Assembly (NCBI GenBank): GCA_048263775.1
Contig: JBLXDU010000008.1
Location: 124,001-188,000, forward strand
From: UBA1479 sp048263775
GTDB taxonomy: Bacteria > Pseudomonadota > Alphaproteobacteria > Rhodospirillales > Casp-alpha2
Length of the DNA: 64,000 bases
Reading direction: 5' to 3'
Shown here: positions 36,171 to 45,145 of the stretch, one piece after another
Layout of the letters: each line of letters begins with the position of its first letter
Position numbering within the stretch: position 1 is the first letter of the stretch
The notes under the pieces: model-generated
Told to the model about the DNA's origin: nothing
Databases searched by the model: none
The model's input: only the letters and a program-made list of their open reading frames with translations
Translations under genes and position numbers: made by a program

Positions 36171-36677
36171 TCATACCTTTTTCTTTATAATGATACGGCG
36201 CCCCACCTGCGGGGGTTGCGGCAGGGCGGCGTGCGCCGCCCTCAGGCGCTCCAGATGCGCCAGCACGGGGGCCGGAAACGGCGCCGCACGGCGGCTATTC
36301 AGGTCGACATGCAGGATCATCAGCTCGTTCGTCGCAGCCAACCGGTCGTCGTCTCCGGCGAACATTTCGTGGAACAGATGCAGGCGCTTACCGTCGACGT
36401 CCAGCACGCGCGGGCGTACCCGCATTTCCTCGCCCAGTTTGACCTCGCTATCGTAGGTCAAATGCGCTTCGACCACAAAAACCGATCCCCCGGTCGCCGC
36501 GCGGTAGGCGGCATCCAGCCCGACGACGTCCTGCAGGGCGTCGGTCGCGTGGTCGAACACCAGCACGTAGTAGGCCAGGTTCATATGGCCGTTATAGTCG
36601 ATCCAATCGGACTGGACCGTTTCGCGGTGCAGGACGGGGAGGGCTTCCGGCGCGTCGCCGGTCGGGCCATGGCTCAT
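36171..36677 (-). CDS. Acyl-CoA thioesterase, 4-hydroxybenzoyl-CoA thioesterase family
   Basis: A 168-residue hot-dog-fold protein. The sequence SDWIDYNGHMNLAYYVLVFDHATDAL carries the catalytic Asp of the 4HBT/YbgC type, and the later strand VEAHLTYDSEVKLGEEMRV is typical. Close relatives are thioesterases of carnitine metabolism (betainyl-CoA type), but no carnitine gene is nearby. AGGAGG five bases before the ATG gives a strong start. The C-terminus is unusually basic (IIIKKKV). Confidence 0.78.
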   Translation of the reverse strand: MSHGPTGDAPEALPVLHRETVQSDWIDYNGHMNLAYYVLVFDHATDALQDVVGLDAAYRAATGGSVFVVEAHLTYDSEVKLGEEMRVRPRVLDVDGKRLHLFHEMFAGDDDRLAATNELMILHVDLNSRRAAPFPAPVLAHLERLRAAHAALPQPPQVGRRIIIKKKV

Positions 36678-36866
36678 CGGGGCCTCCTCGGGATGAAGTT
36701 GTCGCCACGGGTGCCGTCAGGCCCCCACCCACCAGCCATGGAGGGAGTGGCCGCAGAAAGCAAGATATTTGACCTTTGCGGGCACGGGTGCAATAAGCGG
36801 TCGCGCGTGCCGCGCCGCAGTTTGGGCGGGCGGCGCCGCGACGATGGAAAAGCGCGAAGTTCCCTC

Positions 36867-37649
36867 ATGACCGGCATCTCTTCAGATACTGCTGCACCGG
36901 CCCTGGCCGTGGTTGTGCCCGTACACAACGAGACCGAGAACCTGGCCCCGTTGATTGACGAGATCAGGGCGGCTCTGGGTGGCGGTCCGGCGTACGAAAT
37001 CATCTATGTGGACGACGGCAGCACCGACGAGACCCTTGGCATGCTCAAGGACCTCGCGAATAAGATTCCGGAGCTGCGTGTGCTCCGCCATGTCGCCTGC
37101 TGTGGCCAGAGTGCGGCCATCTGGACCGGCGTGCGGGCGGCACGCGCCCCCGTGATCGCGACCCTTGACGGCGACGGCCAGAACGATCCCGCCGACATCC
37201 CGGCCCTGGCCGCCAAGTACAATGAAGAAGGCGGCGGCGAGCGCCTGATGATCGCCGGTCTGCGCGCCAAGCGGCGCGACACCTACATCCGCCGTCTGTC
37301 GTCGCGGATCGCCAACGGTATCCGCTCCGGCTTGTTGCAGGATGACACGCCCGATACGGGCTGCGGCCTCAAGGTTTTCCCCCGTCAGGCGTTTCTTGAT
37401 TTTCCCCGGTTCGACCATATGCACCGCTTCATGCCGGCGCTGATGCTCCGCCTGGGCGGGCGCGTCCTGTCCGTTCCGGTCAATCACCGTCCGCGCGAAC
37501 GGGGAACCTCCAAATACGGGGTGTGGAACCGGCTGTGGGTCGGCATTGTCGATCTGTTCGGCGTGATGTGGCTGCAGTGCCGGGGCTCAAAACCCCAAGT
37601 CGTCGAGGAAACCCCGGGGCGGGGCGGGGCGGACGGCGCGGCGCGATGA
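36867..37649 (+). CDS. Family 2 glycosyltransferase, DPM1/polyprenyl-phosphate type
   Basis: A 260-residue GT-A enzyme without membrane helices. It shows VVVPVHNETENL, the nucleotide-sugar motif YVDDGSTDETL and the metal-binding LDGDGQNDP. The C-terminal HRPRERGTSKYG motif is typical of dolichyl/undecaprenyl-phosphate sugar transferases. It likely charges a lipid carrier with a sugar. It overlaps the next gene by ATGA, so the four genes to 40399 form one envelope-polysaccharide operon. Confidence 0.85.
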   Translation: MTGISSDTAAPALAVVVPVHNETENLAPLIDEIRAALGGGPAYEIIYVDDGSTDETLGMLKDLANKIPELRVLRHVACCGQSAAIWTGVRAARAPVIATLDGDGQNDPADIPALAAKYNEEGGGERLMIAGLRAKRRDTYIRRLSSRIANGIRSGLLQDDTPDTGCGLKVFPRQAFLDFPRFDHMHRFMPALMLRLGGRVLSVPVNHRPRERGTSKYGVWNRLWVGIVDLFGVMWLQCRGSKPQVVEETPGRGGADGAAR

Positions 37650-38350
37650 GCATGAAGCTCGCCCTGCGCGGCGGCACCCTGCTGTTGTCGCTGATCGCGG
37701 TCGTGATTTTGATTCGGCTGACCGGCCTGGACGCCCATCTTGATGAAACCTGGATTGACACCTACGTGCGCGGTAAGGGCATGGCCGGCATTCTGGTATT
37801 CGTCGCCGCCGGCGGCTTGTGCACGGCGGTTGGCCTTCCGCGCCAATTGATCGCTTTTTTGGGCGGTTATGCATTCGGCATTGCCGAAGGCACGGCGCTG
37901 GCGGTGCTGGCGACCCTGGCAGGCTGTATTACCAGCTTCTATTACGCGCGGTTCCTGGGTCGTGATCTGGTCGCAGGCCGCTTCCCGGGCAAGGTAAAGC
38001 GCATCGACGGCTTCCTCGCGGAAAACCCGTTTTCGATGACGCTGCTGATCCGTTTTCTGCCGTTCGGCTCGAACCTTTTAACCAATCTGGCGGCGGGGGT
38101 GACCAGCGTGCCCGGCCTGCCCTATTTCGCCGGATCGGCCATTGGCTACGTACCGCAGACGTTGATTTTCGCGCTCATCGGCACGGGCATCAAGGTCGAC
38201 CCGGCGGCCAACATCGCGCTTGCTGCCGGGCTGTTTGCGCTGTCGGGCGTTCTTGGCGTCTATTTGTATCGCCGCAATCGTCACGGCAAGATCCTGGACG
38301 AGGATCTGGAAGAGGACCTGGGCGGTGCCGGGTCTTCGACGGCGGAATGA
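37646..38350 (+). CDS. VTT (DedA/TVP38-like) membrane protein
   Basis: A 234-residue inner-membrane protein with about six hydrophobic segments and the VTT-domain patterns GGYAFGIAEGTALAVLATLAG, RFLPFGSNLLTNLAAGV (conserved Arg in a re-entrant loop) and a basic/acidic tail. Proteins with this domain flip or scramble lipids such as undecaprenyl phosphate. Its place between a lipid-sugar transferase and other glycosyltransferases suggests lipid-linked sugar or carrier turnover; this is inference. It starts in the stop of the GT2 gene. Confidence 0.8.
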   Translation: MSMKLALRGGTLLLSLIAVVILIRLTGLDAHLDETWIDTYVRGKGMAGILVFVAAGGLCTAVGLPRQLIAFLGGYAFGIAEGTALAVLATLAGCITSFYYARFLGRDLVAGRFPGKVKRIDGFLAENPFSMTLLIRFLPFGSNLLTNLAAGVTSVPGLPYFAGSAIGYVPQTLIFALIGTGIKVDPAANIALAAGLFALSGVLGVYLYRRNRHGKILDEDLEEDLGGAGSSTAE

Positions 38351-38390
38351 GGCACGGGCTGCGGCCCCTGACGATGGCCGGGAAACCGTC

Positions 38391-39590
38391 ATGCATGTTC
38401 TTCTGATTCCCTCCTGGTATTCACACCTGCGGTCCGCAGGCGGCGGGTCGTTCTTTCGCGATCAGGCCCAGGCGTTGGCCGCCGCCGGGCACAAGGTCGG
38501 GCTGATCTATCCCAAGCTATGGGGCCTGCGCGACTACCGGGCCGGGCCGCTGCCGGCGATGAACCGCATTCGCGCCGAAGATGACGGTCAACTGCGGCTG
38601 TGGCGCATGGATACCCTGCATCGCCTGCCGCGGATGCCGTTTCGCGATGCCTGCAAGTTCGCCACCGCCGGGACGAAGCTGTTCGATGCTTATGTGGCGG
38701 CGGAAGGACGGCCCGACATTCTGCACGCCCATGCCGCACTCTATGGCGGGGTCTTGGCCAAGCGTCTATCCGCGCGCTGTGGCGTTCCCTTTGTGCTGAC
38801 GGAACATTCGACGGATTTCGCCCAAGGTAAGCACCGTTGGTGGCAGAAGCGCCTGATCACGGGGGTATTGGATGCCGCCGCCGCGCGTCTGGCCGTCAGT
38901 CCGCAACTGCGCGATACCCTGCTCGATCAGTACTCGACCCAAGCTGATCCGACGACGGTCGTGCCGAACATCCTAACGCCGGCTTTCGAACGGGCGGCGC
39001 CCGAGGACAGGGCGCCGGGCGGGCCATTCGTGTTCCTGTGTGTCGCGCGCATTTCAGCGGAAAAAAATCAGGAAGGTCTGGTTCGCGCCTTCGCCCACGC
39101 CTTTCCGCCGGGTGGGACGGGGCCGGACGTGGAACTTCACTTCGTCGGCTCGGGTGACGGCGAACCGCTTGCGCGGCTGGCCGGAGATCTGGGTATCGCC
39201 GACCGGGTCAAGGTTATCGGTGTGCTGCCCGCCGAAGACACGCGCCGCGCCATGGCGGCCGCCGACGCGGTCGTGCTGCCCAGTTTCGTGGAAACTTTCG
39301 GCGTCGTGGTCATCGAGGCCTTGTCCCAGGGCGCGCCCGTGGTCGCCACCATCTGCGGCGGCCCGGAAGGTATCCTGACCCCGGATAGCGGCATCCTGGT
39401 GCCGCCCGGCGACGGCCCGGCGATGGCTCGGGCGCTCAGCGATATGCATGCGCGGTCGGCGTCCTTCGATCGCGCCAAGCTGCGCCGTGACTGCCTGGAG
39501 ACCTATGGCCATAAAGCCGTGGTTCGGCAGTTGGAAAGCATTTACGCTCGCGTGCTCGGCAAAGACGACGCAGGCGACGGCACGGCATGA
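38391..39590 (+). CDS. Family 4 glycosyltransferase
   Basis: A 399-residue GT-B retaining transferase. The N-terminal half binds acceptor (PSWYSHLRSAGGGSFFRDQAQAL with the Gly-rich loop). The C-terminal half has LCVARISAEKNQEGLV and the EX7E motif ETFGVVVIE with GGPEGIL, for nucleotide-sugar binding. The ATG at 38391 gives a normal N-terminal strand HVLLIPSWY. It overlaps the downstream methyltransferase by four bases. The sugar is unknown. Confidence 0.88.
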   Translation: MHVLLIPSWYSHLRSAGGGSFFRDQAQALAAAGHKVGLIYPKLWGLRDYRAGPLPAMNRIRAEDDGQLRLWRMDTLHRLPRMPFRDACKFATAGTKLFDAYVAAEGRPDILHAHAALYGGVLAKRLSARCGVPFVLTEHSTDFAQGKHRWWQKRLITGVLDAAAARLAVSPQLRDTLLDQYSTQADPTTVVPNILTPAFERAAPEDRAPGGPFVFLCVARISAEKNQEGLVRAFAHAFPPGGTGPDVELHFVGSGDGEPLARLAGDLGIADRVKVIGVLPAEDTRRAMAAADAVVLPSFVETFGVVVIEALSQGAPVVATICGGPEGILTPDSGILVPPGDGPAMARALSDMHARSASFDRAKLRRDCLETYGHKAVVRQLESIYARVLGKDDAGDGTA

Positions 39591-40399
39591 GCAAGACCTA
39601 TTCCGCATTTCTGGCCGGCCTGGTCCGGGGGCTGACCGCGCCGATGTCGCGCTGGCCGCGCTACGCGACGCGGGCGCGTCTGGCCGATGCGGTGACGCCA
39701 CGGGTCCCCGTCGACACACCGCTTGGTCCCATCACCCTATATACGCCCGGCAAGGATGCCCTTTACTTCGCCCGTCATGCCTTCGTGCGCGAACCGGAAA
39801 CGGTCGAATGGATCGACGGCTTCCAGGACGGTGAAGTGTTCTGGGACATCGGCGCCAGCGTCGGGCCCTATGCGGTCTATGCGGGCAAGCGGGGTATTTC
39901 GACGGTGGCGTTCGAACCCAATCCGTTTTCCTTTCATTGCCTGGCCCGCAACGTGGTCGAAAACGGCGTCGGCGAGGCCGTCCAGGCCCATTGCCTGGGC
40001 CTCAGCGACCGGGACGGGCGCGGGCGGTTCTACATGCCCTCGTTCGAGGCCGGCACTTCGGGCTCCTCGCTTTATGATAGCGGCTTGTCGAGGCTGGGTT
40101 TCGCCAAGGCCGAGATCGCCGTGGACGCCTTCGCGCTGTCCGCCGACAGCCTGATCGATCGCTACGGCTTCACGCCGCCGCAGCACATCAAGATCGACGT
40201 GGACAGTATCGAACCGCAGATCCTCAAGGGCGCCAAGGGTCTGCTGCAAAGCGGCCAGGTCAAGTCGCTGCTTATCGAGATCGCTCCGGACGACACGGAA
40301 ATCCCCGCCTTTCTGGCCGATGTCGGCTTCGCCGAGGCGCGGCGCGGCATTCAGCGGGCGGATACGGATGTGAATGTGATCTTCACCCGCGCCTCCTGA
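39587..40399 (+). CDS. FkbM-family SAM-dependent methyltransferase
   Basis: A 270-residue methyltransferase. The SAM site is VFWDIGASVGPYAVYAG with an acidic residue in AFEPNPFSFHCL; the FkbM C-terminal half shows IKIDVDSIEPQILKGA. In polysaccharide operons such enzymes O-methylate sugars, which fits its position after two glycosyltransferases. Start overlaps the preceding stop (ATGA). Confidence 0.88.
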   Translation: MSKTYSAFLAGLVRGLTAPMSRWPRYATRARLADAVTPRVPVDTPLGPITLYTPGKDALYFARHAFVREPETVEWIDGFQDGEVFWDIGASVGPYAVYAGKRGISTVAFEPNPFSFHCLARNVVENGVGEAVQAHCLGLSDRDGRGRFYMPSFEAGTSGSSLYDSGLSRLGFAKAEIAVDAFALSADSLIDRYGFTPPQHIKIDVDSIEPQILKGAKGLLQSGQVKSLLIEIAPDDTEIPAFLADVGFAEARRGIQRADTDVNVIFTRAS

Positions 40400-40507
40400 C
40401 GGTTTCCCGGCTTTGCCCAAAACCCGGTCTGTGTCCGTTAATTTCGGCAGGTTTCCTAGGATTCGGGCCCAACGCCCTTGACAGGGAGACGCCAGCGGAC
40501 TACATCG

Positions 40508-40534
40508 CTGGCACTCACTTGGGTTGAGTGCTAA
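40508..40534 (+). promoter_or_regulatory. CIRCE element (HrcA operator) of groESL
   Basis: CTGGCACTC, nine bases, GAGTGCTAA: an inverted repeat differing from the CIRCE consensus TTAGCACTC-N9-GAGTGCTAA in two positions of the left arm. It lies 49 bases before groES, so the operon is probably repressed by HrcA and induced by heat. Confidence 0.92.
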
Positions 40535-40582
40535 CAAACACAAAAAAACCCTTATGTTTCCATTATTTGACGGAGAGCGACA

Positions 40583-40870
40583 ATGAAGTTCAGGCCTCTG
40601 CATGACCGTGTGTTGGTCAAGCGCATCGAGCAGGACGCGAAGACCAAGGGCGGGATCATCATCCCCGACACCGCCAAGGAAAAGCCCATGGAAGGCAAGA
40701 TTATTGCCGTCGGTTCCGGCGCCCGCAACGAAGACGGCTCGGTTACGCCGCTCGACGTGAAAAAGGGCGACAAGGTCCTGTTCGGCAAATGGTCGGGCAC
40801 CGAAGTGACGATCGACGGCGACGAGCTGATCATCATGAAGGAATCAGACCTGCTGGGCATCATCGGCTAA
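40583..40870 (+). CDS. groES: Co-chaperonin GroES
   Basis: A 95-residue heptameric lid of the chaperonin. The sequence starts MKFRPLHDRVLVKRIEQDAKTKGG, has the mobile loop GGIIIPDTA and ends ESDLLGIIG. GGAGAG is the ribosome site. First gene of groESL, directly behind CIRCE. Confidence 0.98.
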   Translation: MKFRPLHDRVLVKRIEQDAKTKGGIIIPDTAKEKPMEGKIIAVGSGARNEDGSVTPLDVKKGDKVLFGKWSGTEVTIDGDELIIMKESDLLGIIG

Positions 40871-40924
40871 GGCCGACCGCCCGCAAGGCACCCGAAAAAG
40901 ATCGAACCAAGAGGATTAGATAAG

Positions 40925-42571
40925 ATGGCTGCTAAGGAAGTTAAGTTTTCAAGCGACGCCCGCGACCGCATGCTGAAGGGTGTCGACACCCTCGCCAACG
41001 CGGTTAAGGTGACCCTCGGCCCCAAGGGCCGTAACGTCGTTATCGACAAGGCGTTCGGCGCCCCGCGCATCACCAAGGACGGCGTCACCGTCGCCAAGGA
41101 AATCGAACTGACCGACAAGTTCGAAAACATGGGCGCGCAGATGGTCAAGGAAGTTGCTTCCCGGACCAACGACGAAGCCGGCGACGGCACCACCACCGCG
41201 ACCGTTCTGGCCCAAGCCATCGTCCGCGAAGGTGTCAAGGCCGTGGCCGCCGGTATGAACCCGATGGATCTGAAGCGCGGCGTCGACATGGCTGTCGAAG
41301 CCGTCGTGGCCGACGTGAAGTCCGTCTCCAAGAAGGTCAAGACCTCCGACGAAATCGCCCAGGTCGGCACCATTTCCGCCAACGGCGACGAAGCGATCGG
41401 CAAGATGATCGCCGAAGCCATGCAGAAGGTCGGCAATGAAGGCGTCATCGAAGTCGAAGAAGCCAAGGGCCTGGACACGGACGTCACCGTCGTCGAAGGC
41501 ATGCAGTTCGACCGGGGTTACACCTCGCCGTACTTCATCACCAACGCCGACAAGATGACCTGCGACATGGACAACCCCTACATTCTCATCCACGAGAAGA
41601 AGCTGTCCTCGCTGCAGCCGCTGCTGCCGGTTCTGGAAGCCGTCGTTCAGGCTTCCCGCCCGCTGATCATCATCGCCGAAGACATCGAAGGCGAAGCGCT
41701 GGCGACCCTGGTCGTCAACAAGCTGCGTGGTGGCCTGAAGGTCGCCGCCGTCAAGGCGCCGGGCTTCGGTGACCGCCGTAAGGCCATGCTGGAAGACATC
41801 GCGATCCTGACCAACGGCCAGGTGATTTCCGAAGACATCGGCATCAAGCTTGAAAACGTCGGCCTGGAAATGCTGGGCACGGCCAAGCGCGTCATCATCA
41901 CCAAGGACGACACCACCGTCGTCGATGGTGCCGGCAAGAAGAAAGACATCGAAGCGCGCTGCAACCAGATCCGGGCGCAGATCGAGGAAACCACCTCGGA
42001 CTACGACCGCGAGAAGCTGCAGGAACGTCTGGCCAAGCTGGCCGGCGGCGTGGCCGTCATCAACGTGGGCGGCGCCACCGAGGTCGAGGTTAAGGAAAAG
42101 CGTGACCGCGTCGACGACGCCCTGCACGCTACCCGCGCCGCGGTCGAGGAAGGCGTGGTTCCGGGCGGCGGTTCTGCCCTGCTTTATGCCACCAACGCCC
42201 TGAAGAAGCTGACCCCGGAAAACAACGACCAGCAGGTCGGCATCAACATCGTGTTGCGCGCCCTGCAGGCCCCGATCCGTCAGATCGCGGAAAACGCCGG
42301 CTTCGACGGCGCCGTGGTTGCGGGCAAGCTGCTTGAAGGCAAGGTCAAGACCCAGGGCTTCAACGCCCAGTCCGGCAAGTATGTCGATATGCTGAAAGCC
42401 GGCATCATCGATCCGACCAAGGTCGTCCGTACGGCTCTGCAGGATGCGGCGTCCATCGCCGGTCTGCTGATCACCACGGAAGCCATGGTCGCCGAAAAGC
42501 CGGAGAAGAAAGAAGCCGGCGGCATGCCCCCGGGTGGCGGCATGCCCGACATGGGCGGCATGGGCTTCTAA
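40925..42571 (+). CDS. groEL: Chaperonin GroEL
   Basis: The 548-residue 60-kDa chaperonin subunit with ATP motif VTLGPKGRNVVIDK and DGTTTATVLAQ, the apical-domain region and the flexible Gly-Gly-Met tail GGMPDMGGMGF. Codon use is strongly biased to C-ending codons, as for very abundant proteins. It lies 54 bases after groES and ends at a terminator. Confidence 0.99.
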   Translation: MAAKEVKFSSDARDRMLKGVDTLANAVKVTLGPKGRNVVIDKAFGAPRITKDGVTVAKEIELTDKFENMGAQMVKEVASRTNDEAGDGTTTATVLAQAIVREGVKAVAAGMNPMDLKRGVDMAVEAVVADVKSVSKKVKTSDEIAQVGTISANGDEAIGKMIAEAMQKVGNEGVIEVEEAKGLDTDVTVVEGMQFDRGYTSPYFITNADKMTCDMDNPYILIHEKKLSSLQPLLPVLEAVVQASRPLIIIAEDIEGEALATLVVNKLRGGLKVAAVKAPGFGDRRKAMLEDIAILTNGQVISEDIGIKLENVGLEMLGTAKRVIITKDDTTVVDGAGKKKDIEARCNQIRAQIEETTSDYDREKLQERLAKLAGGVAVINVGGATEVEVKEKRDRVDDALHATRAAVEEGVVPGGGSALLYATNALKKLTPENNDQQVGINIVLRALQAPIRQIAENAGFDGAVVAGKLLEGKVKTQGFNAQSGKYVDMLKAGIIDPTKVVRTALQDAASIAGLLITTEAMVAEKPEKKEAGGMPPGGGMPDMGGMGF

Positions 42572-42596
42572 TCCCGTCGCTTACCGTTTGTTTCGG

Positions 42597-42630
42597 AAAG
42601 GGCCGCACCTTCGGGTGCGGCCCTTTTCTT
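42597..42630 (+). terminator. Intrinsic terminator of groESL
   Basis: AAAG GGCCGCACC-TTCG-GGTGCGGCC CTTTTCTT: nine-pair GC stem with tetraloop and T-rich tail, 26 bases after groEL. Confidence 0.93.
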
Positions 42631-42740
42631 ATGCGTGACCTGGATCAAGGGCCGGCCGATGCACCTCGGCTATAGGGCCGGATGCGAAAGTTTGCTACCG
42701 TCCGCGGGTCTCGCGGAAACGGCCGGGAGACGAGGAAATC

Positions 42741-44357
42741 ATGCAGGTCGGATATCAGCGAATGACCATCAATGCCGTCGCGGGCGACATCAAGAAACTC
42801 ATCAAGGCCGGGCGCCTGGCTGACGCGGGGCAGGCGGCCTATCAGGCCGCCGTGACCGGCCGCGCCGATGAGGAAACGTTGGGACTGGGCGCGGGCGCAG
42901 CCTATCAGGCGGGCGCCGACGGTTTGGCGCTTGAGCTGTTTTCCCGCCTGGACGCGCGCCGCGCGCTGGATGCCGGACAATGGGCGATGATGGGCCATGC
43001 GGCGGAACGCCTTGGCGTCAGCCGGGTCGCCTTGCCCGCCTATCACCGGTCGCTCGACCTGAAGCCCGGCGACGCGGCCGTGCATTACAACCTGGGTTCC
43101 CTCCAACTGCGCCGCCATCAATGGACCGAGGCGATCACGCATCTGCGGGCCGCCTGCGATGCCAAGCCCGATTGGCAGCCGGCCTGGGAGAACCTGGCCC
43201 AGGCCCTGGTCGGCACCGAACATTATGAAACCGTCGTGCCGTTCCTAGCCGACTGCATGGCGCGCTTTCCGGACAACCCCGTGTTCGCGTTTCAGCACGC
43301 GGCGGCCCTCCTGCATATGGGCGATCGGCCAGGGGCCGAAGCAGCCTACCGCGATCTGACCGCCCGCCTGCCGGACAATGCGGCCGCCTGGGCCGGGTTG
43401 GCGGCGGCGGTGATCCAGGACGGGCGCAAGGACGAAGCGGCGCGCCTGATTGCGGATGCTGCGGCCAAGGGGGCGCGGTCTCACGATCTCGACGAAATGG
43501 CGGCGACCCTGAAGCTGGACGGGGGTGATGCCGATGCGGCCATCGCCGGATACGAAACGATTCTGGCGGCCCAGCCCGATCACCGTCTGGCCCGGGTCAA
43601 TCTGGTCGATGCCCTGTTGCAGGCGGGCGATCACAAACGCGCGCTCAAGGTCTGCGACGACCGCCTGGCGGCCGTGCCGGGCGATCCGGAAATGCTCGCC
43701 TACCGGGCCATCGTGATGACCGACATGGGACAGGCGGCGGCGGCCGAGGCCTTCCTGCCGCCCAACCTGATCATGGGCCACCGGCCCCTGGCGCCGGACG
43801 GATTTGCCTCACTGGCCGACTTCAACAAGGCAATGGTCCGCCACATCCTGGACCACCCGTCCCTGGTCCCGTCGCCGCCCAGCCACGCCACCGTCGCGGG
43901 CCGCCACACGGGCAGTCTGGTCTGTGACCCCTGGGGCCCGATGACCCAATTCAAGGAGATGATCGCCGAGGCCGCGCGCGCCTATCGCCGCCGCCATCGG
44001 CGCAGTTCCCATCCCCTGTTCACCCGCTGGTCCGACGAATACTCACTGACCCTTTGGGCGGTGGAGATGAATGCCGGCGGCCATCAGATGCCGCACATCC
44101 ATCCGTCGGGTTTCCTGTCCGGCGTTTACTATCCGCAGTTGCCGGCCCAGGTTACGGATCCCGGCGACACCAACGGCTTCATCGAATTTTTCCAGGCACC
44201 CGAGCAGTTCAAGCTGCGCCATACGCCGCGCCTGCAGCTGTTCCCGCCCGAGGAGGGGGTGATGTATCTGTTCCCCTCGGCCTATTTCCACCGCACCATT
44301 CCCTTTACCGGCGACGGCACGCGCATCAGCGTTGCCTTCGATCTGGTCGCTCTTTAG
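42741..44357 (+). CDS. TPR-repeat protein with 2OG-Fe(II) oxygenase-like domain (paralogue of 5327-6970)
   Basis: A 538-residue protein with tetratricopeptide repeats over about 15-335 and a C-terminal putative iron/2-oxoglutarate domain. It shares with the first paralogue the order ADFNKAMV(R)HILDHPSL, an acidic/HIHPSGFLSGVYYPQLP strand pair, the PPEEGVMYLFPSAYFHRTIPF segment and SVAFDLV end. His residues in HIH and FHRTI may bind iron. GAGGAA precedes the ATG. It sits alone after groESL with the hydrolase 13 bases behind, possibly co-transcribed. Substrate unknown. Confidence 0.8.
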   Translation: MQVGYQRMTINAVAGDIKKLIKAGRLADAGQAAYQAAVTGRADEETLGLGAGAAYQAGADGLALELFSRLDARRALDAGQWAMMGHAAERLGVSRVALPAYHRSLDLKPGDAAVHYNLGSLQLRRHQWTEAITHLRAACDAKPDWQPAWENLAQALVGTEHYETVVPFLADCMARFPDNPVFAFQHAAALLHMGDRPGAEAAYRDLTARLPDNAAAWAGLAAAVIQDGRKDEAARLIADAAAKGARSHDLDEMAATLKLDGGDADAAIAGYETILAAQPDHRLARVNLVDALLQAGDHKRALKVCDDRLAAVPGDPEMLAYRAIVMTDMGQAAAAEAFLPPNLIMGHRPLAPDGFASLADFNKAMVRHILDHPSLVPSPPSHATVAGRHTGSLVCDPWGPMTQFKEMIAEAARAYRRRHRRSSHPLFTRWSDEYSLTLWAVEMNAGGHQMPHIHPSGFLSGVYYPQLPAQVTDPGDTNGFIEFFQAPEQFKLRHTPRLQLFPPEEGVMYLFPSAYFHRTIPFTGDGTRISVAFDLVAL

Positions 44358-44370
44358 GCGCTGTGCCGCC

Positions 44371-45093
44371 GTGACCGCCCGTTTTATCCTGGTCCACGGC
44401 GCCTACCACGGCGGCTGGTGCTGGGACCGGCTGGCGCCGATCCTGCAGGCGCGGGGTGCGATGGTCGCGGCCCCCGACCTGCCGGGCCATGGCGCCGACA
44501 GGACGCTGACCGCGGATCTCACCCTGACTCTCTATGCCGATCATATCGCCGGGGTCGTGCGGCAACAGGGCGGCCCCGTCACCCTGGTCGGCCATTCCAT
44601 GGCCGGGGCGGTGATCGCAGAAGTTGCCGAGCGCGTGCCGGACCTGCTTACCCGCCTGGTCTACCTGACGGCCTATATGCCGGGGCCAGGGGAAAGCATC
44701 ATCGACTGGGCGCGCCGCGACGGGGATACGCGGGCGCGGGCGGACAAGGTCCTGTTCGACGGCGTGCCCTGCCTTGCCGTCGACCGTCAAACGACCTGGG
44801 ACGCCTTCTATCAGGACGCGCCCGAGGAAGACCTGGACTGGGTGTTTCCCCAACTCCGGCCCGAACCCGTGGCGATCTTCCGCCAGACCCTTGCCCTGAC
44901 CCCGGAAAAGTTCGGCCGGGTGCCGCGCGATTACATTTCCAGCCGCCAGGATTTCGCCATTACCGCCGACCTTCAGGATTCCATGCTCGATGCCCTGCCG
45001 GCCCGGCGGACCTGGGATCTGGACTGTGGCCATTCGCCCTTCGTCGTTTGCCCGGATGCCCTGGCGGACATTCTTCTGGACGGCGAAGGTTAG
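44371..45093 (+). CDS. Alpha/beta hydrolase
   Basis: A 240-residue hydrolase. FILVHGAYHGGWCWDRL forms the oxyanion-hole strand, GHSMAG holds the nucleophile Ser, and CGHSPFVVCPDALAD near the end carries the catalytic His. The pattern matches the plant-esterase-like (methylesterase/hydroxynitrile lyase-like) group. A GTG start is chosen; a TTG 39 bases upstream lies inside the previous gene. Substrate unknown. Confidence 0.8.
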   Translation: MTARFILVHGAYHGGWCWDRLAPILQARGAMVAAPDLPGHGADRTLTADLTLTLYADHIAGVVRQQGGPVTLVGHSMAGAVIAEVAERVPDLLTRLVYLTAYMPGPGESIIDWARRDGDTRARADKVLFDGVPCLAVDRQTTWDAFYQDAPEEDLDWVFPQLRPEPVAIFRQTLALTPEKFGRVPRDYISSRQDFAITADLQDSMLDALPARRTWDLDCGHSPFVVCPDALADILLDGEG

Positions 45094-45145
45094 GCCTCTC
45101 CGTTTGCCGCAAAACGACCGTCGCGGCCATGCCGCGCGGGTTTTG

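Noticed and set aside
36015..36866. 284-codon upstream extension of the GT2 frame
   Set aside because: It covers the thioesterase gene on the other strand and has no glycosyltransferase homology; the ATG at 36867 starts the real protein.
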